In this document: piece after piece, positions 45,525 through 56,430 of the stretch
Position numbering within the stretch: the stretch's first letter is position 1
Layout: each line of letters opens with the position of its first letter
NCBI RefSeq assembly: GCF_001941825.1
Contig: NZ_CP019038.1
Location: 2,232,001 to 2,296,000 of the forward strand
Source: Massilia putida
GTDB taxonomy: Bacteria; Pseudomonadota; Gammaproteobacteria; Burkholderiales; Burkholderiaceae_D
DNA length: 64,000 nucleotides
Reading direction: 5' to 3'
The notes under the pieces: model-generated
Told to the model about the DNA's origin: nothing
What the model saw: only the letters and a program-made list of their open reading frames with translations
Databases searched by the model: none
Made by a program: the position numbers and the translations under genes

Positions 45525-46223
45525 ATGCGAATCCTGTTAGTCGAAGACCATGTCGAGCTGTCCCACTGGGTATCCAAAGCCCTGCGCGACGCCAATCTCA
45601 CCGTCGAATGCGCCGCCACGGGCGCCGATGCCGACGCGCTGCTGCACACCCAGGACTACGCGCTCGTGATCCTGGACCTCACCTTGCCGCGCATGGACGG
45701 CCTGGAAGTGCTGCGCCGCCTGCGCGCGCGCGGCGGCACGCGCGGGCGCACGCCGGTGATGATCCTGACGGCGCGCGGCGGCCTGGAAGAACGCGTGCAG
45801 GGCCTGAACCTGGGCGCCGACGACTACCTCGCCAAGCCGTTCGAGCTGGCGGAACTGGAAGCGCGCGTGAAAGCCTTGTTGCGGAGGAGCGTCGGCAACG
45901 AGGCCGTCGTGCACCGCTGCGGGCAACTCAGTTTCGACACCGTCGCGCGCATGTTCACCTACTGCGGCGAGCCGCTGGCGCTCACGCCGCGCGAGCACGC
46001 CGTGCTGGAAGCGCTCATTTCGCGTCCGGGCCGCGCGCTGTCGAAAGAAAAGCTGTTCGACGACGTGTTCGCGCTGGACGACGACGCCAACCTCGACGCC
46101 ATCGAACTGTACATCCACCGGGTGCGCAAGAAGCTGGACAAGCGCCCCGACGGCGGCGCCGCCATCGCCACGCTGCGCGGCATCGGCTATCTGCTGCAGG
46201 AACGGCCGCCCGCCGGGTCCTGA
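45525..46223 (+). CDS. OmpR-family response regulator (TctD-like)
   Basis: A 232-residue regulator with an N-terminal receiver (phosphorylated Asp51 in VILDLTLPRMDG, Lys near KPF) and a C-terminal winged helix (about 128-225, LTPREHAVLEALISRPGRA). It is divergent from the porin/Bug/ABC operon and eight bases before the kinase gene. TctD-type regulators answer to tricarboxylates and switch on their uptake. ATG at 45525 starts directly with the receiver. Confidence 0.9.
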   Translation: MRILLVEDHVELSHWVSKALRDANLTVECAATGADADALLHTQDYALVILDLTLPRMDGLEVLRRLRARGGTRGRTPVMILTARGGLEERVQGLNLGADDYLAKPFELAELEARVKALLRRSVGNEAVVHRCGQLSFDTVARMFTYCGEPLALTPREHAVLEALISRPGRALSKEKLFDDVFALDDDANLDAIELYIHRVRKKLDKRPDGGAAIATLRGIGYLLQERPPAGS

Positions 46224-46231
46224 ATCCCGCG

Positions 46232-47713
46232 ATGCCGTCCGTCTCCGCATCGATCCCGCTGCTGGCGCGCCTGTGGCCGCGCCGGCGCGCGGCCGGAGAA
46301 GACATTCCCGCGCCATTGGGCAGCCTGCGCAACCAGCTGCTGCGCTGGCTGATCGTGCCCCTCGTGATCCTCGTGGCGGCCAACGCCGTGTCGCTGTACC
46401 GCGACGCGCTCGACGCCGCCGACATCGCGTACGACCGTTCGCTGCTCGCGTCCACGCGCGCGCTGGCGGAGCGGGTGTCGGTCCGCGACGGCAAGGTCGT
46501 TGCGGACGTGCCCTATGTGGCACTGGACAGCTTCGAGACCGATACGCTGGGCCGCATCTACTACCGCGTGGGCGGCCTGCACGGCGAGACGGTGTCCGGC
46601 TACGACGACCTGCCGCCCGTGCCGAAGAACACGCCCCGCTCGGAACTGTATCCGGCCCTCGTGCGGTTTTATCACGCCGACTACAACGGCGAACCGGTAC
46701 GCATCGCCGCACTGCTGCAGCCCGTGTACGACGATTCCATGCGCGGCATCGCGCTGATCCAGGTGGGCGAGACGCTCGACGCGCGCCGCGCGCTGTCGCG
46801 GCGCATCCTGTTCAATACCCTGTGGCGCCAGGCGCTGCTCGTGCTGGCCGTCGCCACGCTGGTGTGGTTCGCGGTGCGGCTCGTGCTGCAGCCGCTGATG
46901 CGATTGAAGCAGGTCGTGGAGACGCGCGCGATCTCCGACCTGTCCGACGTCGACGAAGCCCTCGTGCACCGCGAAGTGCGCCCGCTGGTGGCCGCGATGA
47001 ACGGCACGATGGCGCGGATGCAGAACCTGATCGCGAGCCAGCGCCGCTTCATCGCCGACGCGTCGCACCAGCTGCGCACGCCGCTGACCGTGCTGAAGAC
47101 CCAGGCCGAGCTGGCCCTGCGCGAAAACGATCCGGCCGCGATGCAGGCCATCGTGCGCTCGATCGCGGCGACGACCGATTCCACGGTCCACCTGGCCAAC
47201 CGCCTGCTGACGCTCGCCCGCATCGAGCATGGCGGCGCGAACGCCGCGCTGGCGCCCGTCGTGCTGTCCGACGTGGCGCGCCAGGTGGGACTGGAACTGG
47301 CCCTGCCCGCCGTCCAGAAAGGCATCGACCTGGCGCTGGAAGCGGAAGACGACGGCGCGACGACGATCGCGGGCCAGGCGCTGCTGCTGCACGAACTGGT
47401 GAGCAACCTGGTCGACAACGCGATCCGCTACACGCCGCCGGGCGGCATCGTGCTGCTGCGCGTGCGGCGGCTGGTAGGCAGGGTCGTGCTCGACGTGCAG
47501 GACAGCGGGCCAGGGCTCGACCCGTCCGAATACGACAAGGTGTTCATGCCGTTCTACCGTGCGCAAACGGCGCTGGAGAGCAATCCGGGCGGCACGGGGC
47601 TCGGGCTGGCCATCGTGCGCGATATCGCGACCGTGCACGGCGCGACGCTCGCCCTCGACCGCGCGGAGGGCGGGCGCGGGCTGAAGGTCAGCGTCACGTT
47701 CGCGGTGCCGTGA
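46232..47713 (+). CDS. Sensor histidine kinase (TctE-like)
   Basis: A 493-residue membrane kinase. Two membrane segments flank a periplasmic sensor (about 35-55 and 200-220), then a HAMP-like linker, the H-box RRFIADASHQLRTPLTVLK and the ATP-binding N, G1 and G2 boxes (NLVDNAIRYTPPGG, DSGPGLD, GGTGLGLAI). It should phosphorylate the regulator encoded just before it. Confidence 0.9.
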   Translation: MPSVSASIPLLARLWPRRRAAGEDIPAPLGSLRNQLLRWLIVPLVILVAANAVSLYRDALDAADIAYDRSLLASTRALAERVSVRDGKVVADVPYVALDSFETDTLGRIYYRVGGLHGETVSGYDDLPPVPKNTPRSELYPALVRFYHADYNGEPVRIAALLQPVYDDSMRGIALIQVGETLDARRALSRRILFNTLWRQALLVLAVATLVWFAVRLVLQPLMRLKQVVETRAISDLSDVDEALVHREVRPLVAAMNGTMARMQNLIASQRRFIADASHQLRTPLTVLKTQAELALRENDPAAMQAIVRSIAATTDSTVHLANRLLTLARIEHGGANAALAPVVLSDVARQVGLELALPAVQKGIDLALEAEDDGATTIAGQALLLHELVSNLVDNAIRYTPPGGIVLLRVRRLVGRVVLDVQDSGPGLDPSEYDKVFMPFYRAQTALESNPGGTGLGLAIVRDIATVHGATLALDRAEGGRGLKVSVTFAVP

Positions 47714-47728
47714 CATATGCGATGGTGA

Positions 47729-47764
47729 GCACGGGGTGCCCACGCGTGACGTTTGCGTTACGCC
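47729..47764. repeat. Dispersed intergenic repeat, copy 2 (partial)
   Basis: GCACGGGGTGCCC followed by CACGCGTGACGTTTGCGTTA and CGCC. Read on the other strand it matches the 21845-21881 part of copy 1 closely. It fills the 55-base gap between two convergent genes. Confidence 0.5.
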
Positions 47765-47768
47765 ACCG

Positions 47769-49118
<1,350 letters not shown>

Positions 49119-49126
49119 GGTTGCTC

Positions 49127-50992
49127 CTACTCCGCCCGGGGCAGATCGATGATGAACCGGGCGCCGCCTTCGGGTGGCGACTCGGCCCGCAGCTGGCCGC
49201 CGAACTCGCGCACGATCTGCTCGGAGATGGCCAGGCCCAGGCCCAGCCCTTTGCCCTGCGGCTTGGTGGTAAAGAAGGGTTCGAATAATTGCGTGCGGAT
49301 TTCTTCGGGAATGCCGGGACCGCTGTCGGTCACGGTGATGCGGACCCGCGCGCCGTCGAGCCCGGCGTCCACGACGAGCTGGCGCGGCGAACTGCCCGCC
49401 ATCTCCATCGCGTCGAGCGCGTTGCTGAACAGGTTCACGAGAACCTGCTGCAGGCGGTTGCTGTCGCACAGCGCATACAGGTCGCGGGGATGCGTCGCCA
49501 TGCGAAAGCCGACGCGCTCCTGCGCGATGCGGCGCTCGACGAGGAAGAGCGCGGCCGTGACCGCGTCCGCCACGGCGACCGCGCTCGGCATCGTGTCGGA
49601 CTTGCGCGCGAACTGGCGCAGCTGTCCGGTCAGGAGGCCCATGCGCTCGACCAGTTGCGAGATCGTCGCCAGGTTGTTGCGCGCGTCATCGAGCCGGCCC
49701 CGCTCGATCAGCACGCGGGCGTTGTCCGACATCGTGCGCAGCGCCGTCAGCGGCTGGTTCAGTTCGTGCGTGATGCCGGCCGACAGCTGCCCCAGCACCG
49801 CCATCTTGCCTGCCTGGACCAATTCGCTCTGCGCCTTGCGCAGCTGCTGCTCGGCCTGCCGACGCACGGTGTTTTCGTCGCGCAGGTCGCGCGTCATCTT
49901 GCGCAGGCTGGCGGTGCGCTCGGTCACCAGGTTTTCCAGCTGATCGTAGGCGCGCTGCAAATCCTCGCGCGCACGCTTCCGCTGCCGGCCGAGGCGGTGG
50001 CGCTGGCGCGCGTACAGCACCAGCATGATGGCGAGCGCTTCCGACAGCACCGTCAGCAGCGCCGCGGCGCGGGCGCTGGCGCGGGCCGGCGCGAGGTCGG
50101 ACAAATAGACCATCTGCCAGTTGCGCCGCGCCAGCGCGCGCGCCTGGCTCAGCATGGGACCGACGGCGGGCGGCGGTCCGGTGACGATGCGCGCGCGGCT
50201 GTCGAGCCGGCGCACCTCGCGCAGGCCCAGCGGCACGAGTGCATGGGAAAAGTATTGGCGCGACTGTTCCACTTCTTTCTGCACGGCCGGCGTCAGCGGC
50301 GCCAACGTGCGGTATTTCCATTGCGGCACGGAGCTGAGAAACACCACGCCGTGCGCATCGCTGAGCAAGACCTTGCCGCCGGCGTCGGCCCAGCTCGCCT
50401 CCAGGCTTTCGATATTGACCTTGACGGTCGCCACGCCCAGCATGGTGCCGTCCTGATAAATGCCTTGGGCAAAATAATAACCCGGCTCGCCACGCGTGGT
50501 ACCGACGCCGTAGAAGCCGCCCGGCACGCCGCGCAGCGCGTCGCGCACATAGGGCCGGAAGGCCACGTAATCGCCGACGTAGCTGTCGGGCGTGCGCCAG
50601 TTGCTGGAGGCCTGCGTCACGCCCCGCAGGTTGACGATATAGATGCTGGTCGAACCGGCCATGCGGTTGACGCGCTCCAGGTAGGTGTTGACTTCCGTCC
50701 GCAGCGCTTCGTCGCCGGGCCGGCGCAGCAGGGCGATGACGTCCTTGTTCAGTTCGAACGTGCCGGGCAGGAAGTCGTATTTGGACAGCAGGTGCTCCAG
50801 GCTGGCCGTGTACGTGTCCAGGCGTTGCGCCCCGGACAGCCGCAAGCGATCGATCGCGGCATCCTCGGCATAACGATAGGCGACGGCCGCCAGCGCCAGG
50901 CACACGAGCAGCAGCGCGCCCCATAGCGCCAGCCGCCGGCGCGGCCAGCGGCCGGCCTGGCGCGGGGTGACGGAGGGTACGGCTGCTGGCAT
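49127..50992 (-). CDS. Sensor histidine kinase (DctB-like)
   Basis: A 621-residue kinase with two membrane segments (about 20-40 and 305-325) around a double-Cache periplasmic sensor, then a coiled-coil linker rich in Glu/Arg/Gln, the H-box AGITHELNQPLTALR, and the C-terminal ATPase with DSGPGIP and GKGLGLGLAI. DctB senses succinate, malate or related acids. It follows the porin by 29 bases. Confidence 0.9.
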   Translation of the reverse strand: MPAAVPSVTPRQAGRWPRRRLALWGALLLVCLALAAVAYRYAEDAAIDRLRLSGAQRLDTYTASLEHLLSKYDFLPGTFELNKDVIALLRRPGDEALRTEVNTYLERVNRMAGSTSIYIVNLRGVTQASSNWRTPDSYVGDYVAFRPYVRDALRGVPGGFYGVGTTRGEPGYYFAQGIYQDGTMLGVATVKVNIESLEASWADAGGKVLLSDAHGVVFLSSVPQWKYRTLAPLTPAVQKEVEQSRQYFSHALVPLGLREVRRLDSRARIVTGPPPAVGPMLSQARALARRNWQMVYLSDLAPARASARAAALLTVLSEALAIMLVLYARQRHRLGRQRKRAREDLQRAYDQLENLVTERTASLRKMTRDLRDENTVRRQAEQQLRKAQSELVQAGKMAVLGQLSAGITHELNQPLTALRTMSDNARVLIERGRLDDARNNLATISQLVERMGLLTGQLRQFARKSDTMPSAVAVADAVTAALFLVERRIAQERVGFRMATHPRDLYALCDSNRLQQVLVNLFSNALDAMEMAGSSPRQLVVDAGLDGARVRITVTDSGPGIPEEIRTQLFEPFFTTKPQGKGLGLGLAISEQIVREFGGQLRAESPPEGGARFIIDLPRAE

Positions 50993-51021
50993 GGCGGTCC
51001 TGGAATGTTTACGTTGTGCGA

Positions 51022-52017
51022 TTAAAACACATGACGCACTCCAAGGTTGATGCCGGTGGTGCCGGAGCCGGCATCGGTGGCATTGCCGACGCGGTAGGCG
51101 GCGCCGTCGCGGTTGATGATATGGCCATAGGCCGTGTACAGGTCGGTGCGTTTGCTCAGGCTGTACTCATAGCCGATCGCGCCCTGGAGCGCGTGCGCTT
51201 CGCGGCCGAAGTCGTCGCGATGGGCGGCCAGCGAGGCGAGCACCCGTCCGGCGCCGGCCTGCACGGCGACGCCCAGCAAGGCATCGCGGCTGGCGTTGCC
51301 CAGCACGTCGCGGTTGCGCGCATAGGCCGCGTGGGCCGTCACGATGCCGAAGCGGTAGCGGCCGGCCAGCATGGTGTGGCGGTTGTGCGCGGTGCCGGTC
51401 GCGTCGCCTTGCTGGTGGTGCGCCAGCACGAGGGTCAGCGGACCGGCGTCGTAGGTGGCGGACGCGCCGATGCTGCGGTTCTTCGCGGCGTCGCCGGCCG
51501 CTTCGCCGACACCGTACAGCACGTCGGCCGACAGGCCGTTCCACTTGGGCGACTGGTACTCGACCGAATTGTCGACCCGGGTGAAGGTCGGGAAGATGTT
51601 CTGCGCATTGCCGGCGAGGCCCGTGCAGAACGGGTCGACGATGTCGCGCACGACCTTGTAGTACGGGGCGTACTGGCGGCCGAGGCTGATCGAGCCGGCC
51701 GCGCCGCTCAATCCGACGAGGGCCTGGCGGCCGAACAGCAAGCCGCCCTGCCCCGCCTTGCCGGTATCCATGTTGATGCCGTTTTCCAGCACGAAGAAGG
51801 CGCTCATGCCGCCGCCCAGGTCTTCCGTGCCCTTGAAGCCCAGCCGCGAGCCGGAGGCCACGCCGCTGCTGACGTTCTGGCTTGATCCGGACGGGCCGCC
51901 GCGTTCCAGCACGATGCCGGCGTCGGCGACGCCATAGATCTTCACCGAAGTTTGCGCCTGGGCGCAGGCGGCGGACAGGCCGAGCGCGCATGCGCCGGCG
52001 AGATAGCGATATTTCAA
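51022..52017 (-). CDS. General porin of the dicarboxylate operon
   Basis: A 331-residue porin with signal peptide (ACAQA-QTS), the opening VKIYGVADAGIVLE, the LGFKGTEDLGGGMSAFFVLE segment and a C-terminal Phe (GVRHVF). It lies 37 bases after the symporter gene and 29 before the kinase, so all are one operon. It likely lets dicarboxylates into the periplasm. Confidence 0.9.
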   Translation of the reverse strand: MKYRYLAGACALGLSAACAQAQTSVKIYGVADAGIVLERGGPSGSSQNVSSGVASGSRLGFKGTEDLGGGMSAFFVLENGINMDTGKAGQGGLLFGRQALVGLSGAAGSISLGRQYAPYYKVVRDIVDPFCTGLAGNAQNIFPTFTRVDNSVEYQSPKWNGLSADVLYGVGEAAGDAAKNRSIGASATYDAGPLTLVLAHHQQGDATGTAHNRHTMLAGRYRFGIVTAHAAYARNRDVLGNASRDALLGVAVQAGAGRVLASLAAHRDDFGREAHALQGAIGYEYSLSKRTDLYTAYGHIINRDGAAYRVGNATDAGSGTTGINLGVRHVF

Positions 52018-52054
52018 TCGAGTCTCCGTTAGTGGTTTGTTTGTTTATGTGCGA

Positions 52055-53326
52055 TCAGCCGACTTGCGCGGCGACGGGTGCCACTTGCTGCGGCGTTTCT
52101 TCCAGCGCGCCTTCCCAATTGGCGACGACGGCCGTGGCGATGGCGTTGCCGACGGCATTGGTGGCCGAGCGCCCCATGTCGAGGAACTGGTCGATGCCCA
52201 TCAGCAGCAGCAGGCCCGCTTCGGGGATGTGGAATTGGTTGAGGGTCGCGGCGATCACGACCAGCGATGCGCGCGGCACGCCGGCCATGCCCTTGGAGGT
52301 GAGCATCAGCAGCAGCAGCATGGTGATCTGCGTGCCCAGCGACAGGTCGATGCCGTACGCCTGGGTGATGAACAGCACGGCGAAGGTGCAGTACATCATC
52401 GAGCCGTCGAGGTTGAACGAATACCCCATCGGCAGCACGAAGCTGGAAATCTTGCGCTGCACGCCGAACTGGTCCAGCGCCAGCAACAGCTTGGGATACG
52501 CGGCTTCCGAGCTGGCCGTGGAAAACGCGAGCAGGAACGGTTCGCGGATCAGCGCCAGCAGGCGCAGCACGCGCTTGCCGATGAAAAAGGATCCGCCCAG
52601 GATCAGCAGCAGCCACAGGCACAGGAGGCCGAGGTAGAAGCCGCCCATGAACTTCGCGAACGTGAGCAGGATGCCCAGGCCGCTGGTGGTGATGATGGAC
52701 GCCATCGCCGCGAACACGGCCAGCGGCGCCATGTTCATGACGACGCCGGTAATGCGCAGCATCACCTGCGCCAGCTGGTCGATGACGGCGGTGAGGCCGG
52801 CGGCGGATTGGCCCAGCGCGCCCAGCGCGCCGCCGAAGAACAGGGCGAACACGAGCACTTGCAGGATCTCGTTGTTGGCCATGGCTTCCATCGGCGACTT
52901 CGGCACCAGGTGGACGACGAAGTCCTTGAGCGTGAAGGCGGCCGTTTTCAGGCCGGTGGTGGCGTCGGCCGGCGGCAGCGGCAGGTTGAGGTGGGCCCCC
53001 AGCTGCATCGCGTTCGACAGCACCATGCCCAGCGTCAGCGACGTCAGCGAGGCGATCACGAACCAGGCCATGGCTTTCAGGCCGATGCGGCCGGCCGCGC
53101 GGCCGTCCCCCATGTGGGCGATGCCGACGGTCAGCGTCGAGAAGACCAGCAGCGAGATGATCATCTTGATCAACCGGAGGAACACGTCGGTGACGATGGA
53201 AATATGTGCCGCGATGTCGGCACTGAGCTGTTTGTCGGCGACGGTTTCATGGCAGCCATAGCCGACTGCGGCGCCCAGTACCATCGCGATCAGGATGTAC
53301 AGGGTCAGGGGACGCTTCGTTTTCAA
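52055..53326 (-). CDS. Dicarboxylate/amino acid:cation symporter (DctA/GltP type)
   Basis: A 423-residue inner-membrane symporter with eight helices and two re-entrant hairpins. Substrate-site marks are STASSEAAYPKLL (hairpin 1), LPMGYSFNLDGSMMYCTF (helix 7) and GIDQFLDMGRSATNAVGNAIA (helix 8), where DctA has the same Arg. The chosen start is TTG at 53326 (KTKRPLTLYI), six bases after GGAG; upstream frame extensions would cross the promoter. First gene of a four-gene operon behind a sigma-54 promoter. Confidence 0.88.
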   Translation of the reverse strand: MKTKRPLTLYILIAMVLGAAVGYGCHETVADKQLSADIAAHISIVTDVFLRLIKMIISLLVFSTLTVGIAHMGDGRAAGRIGLKAMAWFVIASLTSLTLGMVLSNAMQLGAHLNLPLPPADATTGLKTAAFTLKDFVVHLVPKSPMEAMANNEILQVLVFALFFGGALGALGQSAAGLTAVIDQLAQVMLRITGVVMNMAPLAVFAAMASIITTSGLGILLTFAKFMGGFYLGLLCLWLLLILGGSFFIGKRVLRLLALIREPFLLAFSTASSEAAYPKLLLALDQFGVQRKISSFVLPMGYSFNLDGSMMYCTFAVLFITQAYGIDLSLGTQITMLLLLMLTSKGMAGVPRASLVVIAATLNQFHIPEAGLLLLMGIDQFLDMGRSATNAVGNAIATAVVANWEGALEETPQQVAPVAAQVG

Positions 53327-53405
53327 TTTGATCTCCAAGATCGCGGCGTTATGAATGACGCCGCGTGTTGTCGTGACCCGGCGGGAACCGGGTATATGCA
53401 CAACA

Positions 53406-53422
53406 GCAAGCCGCATGCCAGA
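53406..53422 (-). promoter_or_regulatory. Sigma-54 promoter of the dctA-like operon
   Basis: On the minus strand CTGGCATGCGGCTTGCT matches the sigma-54 consensus TGGCACG-N4-TTGCW at all but one base (T for C). Start of transcription would be near 53395, about 70 bases before the TTG start. The 313-base gap 53327-53639 holds this site and a GC-rich dyad near 53378-53394; binding sites for a DctD-like activator would be expected around 53450-53530 but are not certain. Confidence 0.8.
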
Positions 53423-53639
53423 GAGATCGGCAGGAGATTTTTCTTGTAATCCACTGATTCAAAACGTCTTTTATTTGAGCAACTAATTTTCGGCGGCTTA
53501 AACCGTCCAAGTTCCTGGACGCTCCGGGAGGGGTCCGTATGAAAAACTGGAATCGCCATCGGGCGCCCGAACGGCCGCCGCATGGCGGGCAATAAATGGC
53601 CTTACAATGCCGCGATGATTCAACAGCGTAGGACGCGGC

Positions 53640-54566
53640 ATGGAAACCAAATGGCTGGAAGATTTCATTTCACTGGTCGAAACCAAGAACTTCAGCCGCT
53701 CGGCCCAGCTGCGGCATGTGACGCAGCCGGCGTTCTCGCGCCGCATCCGCTCGCTGGAAAACTGGCTCGGCACCGACCTGATCGACCGGACCACGTTCCC
53801 GACCCGCGTCACGCCGGCCGGCATGGTGTTCTACGAACAGGCGCTGGAGATGCTGGGCCAGATCAACGGGGTCCGCGAGATGCTGCGCAATAACCGCGCC
53901 GCGGCGACGAAGACCATCGACCTGGCCGTCCCGCACACGCTGTCGCTCACGTTCGTGCCGAAGTGGCTCGCCGCGCTGGAACGCGACTTCGCGCCGATCA
54001 ACAGCCGGCTCATCGCCCTCAACGTGCATGACGCGGTGCTGCAGCTGGTCGAAGGCGGCTGCGACCTGCTGCTGTGCTATCACCACCCGCGCCAGCCGGT
54101 GCAGCTCGACCCGGGCCGCTACGACATGCTGCTGATGGGGCGCGAAGCGTTGTGCGCGTACGCCCGCTGCGGCGCGGACGGCGAACCGGAATACCGGCTG
54201 CCCGGCCGCAAGGACGCGCCGCTGCCGTTCCTCTCCTACACGACGAACGCCTATCTCGGGCGGATGGTGGACCTGATCCTCGCCGACGCGAAACCCGGTC
54301 TGCACTTCGACAAACGCTACGAGACCGACATGGCCGAAGGCCTCAAGATGATGGCGCTGGACGGCCACGGTATCGCCTTCCTGCCCGAATCGGCGGTCAC
54401 GCGCGAGGTCGGGCAAGGGCTGCTGGCACGGGCCAGCGATCCGGGCGGCTGGGAGATCGAGATGGAGATCCGGCTGTATCGCGAACGCCCTTCCGACGCG
54501 CGGCCCGGCAAGCCTATCGTCGCGGCGTTGTGGGACTTCCTCGTCGCGCACCCTTCATCCACGTGA
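53640..54566 (+). CDS. LysR-family regulator
   Basis: A 308-residue LysR protein. The N-terminal helix-turn-helix covers about 18-40 (NFSRSAQLRHVTQPAFSRR), and the C-terminal part is a periplasmic-binding-like effector domain. It lies 100 bases before the glutamate dehydrogenase in the same direction and is divergent from the dicarboxylate operon. It may regulate either; HypT-type and amino acid regulators have this kind of start. Confidence 0.88.
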   Translation: METKWLEDFISLVETKNFSRSAQLRHVTQPAFSRRIRSLENWLGTDLIDRTTFPTRVTPAGMVFYEQALEMLGQINGVREMLRNNRAAATKTIDLAVPHTLSLTFVPKWLAALERDFAPINSRLIALNVHDAVLQLVEGGCDLLLCYHHPRQPVQLDPGRYDMLLMGREALCAYARCGADGEPEYRLPGRKDAPLPFLSYTTNAYLGRMVDLILADAKPGLHFDKRYETDMAEGLKMMALDGHGIAFLPESAVTREVGQGLLARASDPGGWEIEMEIRLYRERPSDARPGKPIVAALWDFLVAHPSST

Positions 54567-54666
54567 TGCTTTTTGCGCATAACCGCATGCGCAAGCAGCA
54601 TTGGCCAGGCGCCGGCAGCCCATCCTATGATGCGCTCAGCCTTGAATCACACACCGGAGACCTGCC

Positions 54667-55950
54667 ATGAGCCACGACTACATCCCGTCCTATCTCAACC
54701 CCGACGACCTCGGCCCCTGGGGCCAATACCTGCAACAGGTCGACCGCGTCACCCCGCACCTGGGCAGCCTGTCGCGCTGGGTCGAGACGCTGAAACGTCC
54801 GAAACGGATCCTGACCGTGGACGTCCCGATCGAACGCGACGACGGCACCATCGCCCACTTCGAGGGCTACCGCGTCCAGCACAATCTGTCGCGCGGCCCG
54901 GGCAAGGGCGGCGTGCGCTTCCACCAGGACGTGACGCTGTCGGAAGTGATGGCCCTCTCCGCCTGGATGTCGGTGAAGAACGCGGCCGTCAACGTGCCGT
55001 ACGGCGGGGCCAAGGGCGGCATCCGCGTCGATCCGGCCACGCTGTCGAAGGGCGAGCTGCAGCGCCTCACGCGCCGCTACACGAGCGAGATCAGCATGCT
55101 GATCGGCCCGACGAAGGACATCCCCGCGCCGGACGTGAACACCAACGAACAGGTCATGGCCTGGATGATGGATTCGTACGCCATGATCGAAGGGAACCTG
55201 TCGACCGGCGTCGTGACGGGCAAGCCGGTCTCGCTCGGCGGTTCGCTGGGACGCCGCGAGGCGACCGGCCGCGGCGTGTTCGTCGTCGGCCAGGAAGCCG
55301 CCAGGCGGCGCGGCGTCGCGATCGCCGGTGCGCGTGTCGCGATCCAGGGCTTCGGCAACGTCGGCGGCACCGCGGCCACCATCTTCGCGGACGCGGGTGC
55401 GAAGATCGTCGCCGTGCAGGACCACACCGGCACCATCGTGCGCGAAGGCGGCCTCGATGTCGCCCGACTGCACGCCCACGTGGCCGAAGCGGGCGGCGTG
55501 AAGGGCTTCCCCTTTGCCGATGCGACGCTGGACCGCGACGCGTTCTGGGACATCGAATCGGACATCCTGATCCCGGCCGCGCTGGAACGGCAGATCACGC
55601 CGGAGGTCGCACGGCGGCTGCGCACGAAGATCATCCTGGAAGGCGCGAACGGCCCGACGACGCCGGAAGCCGACGACATCCTGACGGACAAGGACGTCCT
55701 CGTCGTGCCGGACGTGCTGGCCAACGCGGGCGGCGTCACGGTGTCGTACTTCGAATGGGTGCAGGACTTCTCGAGCTTCTTCTGGACGGAAGACGAGATC
55801 AATGCCCGCCTGACCCGTATCATGCAGAGCGCGTTCGGCGCCGTGTGGGATGTCGCGCAGGAGAAGAAGGTCACGCTGCGCACCGCGACCTTCATCGTGG
55901 CCTGCACGCGCATCCTGCAGGCGCGCGAAGTGCGCGGCCTCTATCCGTAA
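54667..55950 (+). CDS. gdhA: Glu/Leu/Phe/Val-type (glutamate) dehydrogenase
   Basis: A 427-residue NAD(P)-dependent enzyme that interconverts glutamate and 2-oxoglutarate. Substrate lysines are in [14 protein letters not shown] (about 77-90) and [13 protein letters not shown] (about 113-125); the Rossmann motif is [17 protein letters not shown]. Length fits hexameric bacterial GdhA/GudB forms of about 425 residues. It sits after the LysR gene; a repeat and a 215-base gap follow. Confidence 0.9.
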   Translation: MSHDYIPSYLNPDDLGPWGQYLQQVDRVTPHLGSLSRWVETLKRPKRILTVDVPIERDDGTIAHFEGYRVQHNLSRGPGKGGVRFHQDVTLSEVMALSAWMSVKNAAVNVPYGGAKGGIRVDPATLSKGELQRLTRRYTSEISMLIGPTKDIPAPDVNTNEQVMAWMMDSYAMIEGNLSTGVVTGKPVSLGGSLGRREATGRGVFVVGQEAARRRGVAIAGARVAIQGFGNVGGTAATIFADAGAKIVAVQDHTGTIVREGGLDVARLHAHVAEAGGVKGFPFADATLDRDAFWDIESDILIPAALERQITPEVARRLRTKIILEGANGPTTPEADDILTDKDVLVVPDVLANAGGVTVSYFEWVQDFSSFFWTEDEINARLTRIMQSAFGAVWDVAQEKKVTLRTATFIVACTRILQAREVRGLYP

Positions 55951-55967
55951 TCAGGCCGCGTCGGGTG

Positions 55968-55988
55968 GGCACAGGGTGCCCGCCCTAC
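55968..55988. repeat. Dispersed intergenic repeat, copy 3 (core)
   Basis: GGCACAGGGTGCCCGCCCTA and the following C repeat exactly 21869-21889. It begins 18 bases after the glutamate dehydrogenase stop. Confidence 0.6.
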
Positions 55989-56031
55989 CGGGAGCGCGTG
56001 GCGCGCCCGACGGTACGACGCCACGCGACCT

Positions 56032-56050
56032 CAAAAAAATCTATTTTTTG
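56032..56050. other. A/T inverted repeat in the gdhA downstream gap
   Basis: CAAAAAAAT-CT-ATTTTTTG is an almost perfect dyad in a very GC-rich surrounding. It could be an Lrp-like site, a bent promoter element or, on the + strand, a weak terminator. Confidence 0.4.
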
Positions 56051-56084
56051 TCGCACATTGCGCGCAGATAAGCATGCGTTGCAG

Positions 56085-56102
56085 CAAATTCCGTAGAATT
56101 TG
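56085..56102. promoter_or_regulatory. Perfect 18-base operator-like palindrome
   Basis: CAAATTC-CGTA-GAATTTG has seven-base perfect arms. A TAGAAT inside it (56094-56099) could be a -10, so a bound protein would block transcription of the small gene at 56166. No regulator gene is directly beside it. Confidence 0.45.
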
Positions 56103-56165
56103 AGCGACCACAAACATGCATCCGGACACGATTCTTGTGCGTCGCAGCACAGGTAAAATGCGCGG

Positions 56166-56378
56166 ATGAAAACTCCCGACACCCCTCCCCTGACGCCGGC
56201 CGCGGACGACGCGCTGTTCGATCAAGTCGAGCGCCGCCTGCAGGCGCTCATCACCGTTCCCCTGCATGCGCCCAGCACCCTGCCCCGGCGCTGCGTGGAC
56301 GAATTCGCCGACGGCTTCCTCGGCATCGCCTGCCTGCCGCCGATGCCGCTGGCGCGGCGCTGGCGCATGGCACCATGA
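56166..56378 (+). CDS. Small hypothetical protein
   Basis: A 70-residue ORF starting MKTPDTPPLTPAADD, with a short amphipathic part (LFDQVERRLQALITVP) and a basic Pro-rich end. It shows no known domain and no signal. It has its own gap upstream with two palindromes, but the protein could also be a chance ORF or a trimmed remnant. It ends within 10 bases of the terminator of the opposite hom gene. Confidence 0.35.
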   Translation: MKTPDTPPLTPAADDALFDQVERRLQALITVPLHAPSTLPRRCVDEFADGFLGIACLPPMPLARRWRMAP

Positions 56379-56387
56379 CGCGCGCAA

Positions 56388-56413
56388 ACAAAAAAGCCGC
56401 CCGCGGGCGGCTT
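56388..56413 (-). terminator. Rho-independent terminator of the alaA-hom operon
   Basis: AAGCCGCCC-GC-GGGCGGCTT (56394-56413) followed on the minus strand by a T-rich run (TTTTTTGTTTG). It lies 17 bases after the hom stop. Confidence 0.85.
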
Positions 56414-56430
56414 CGATCGAGCGGCGAGGA

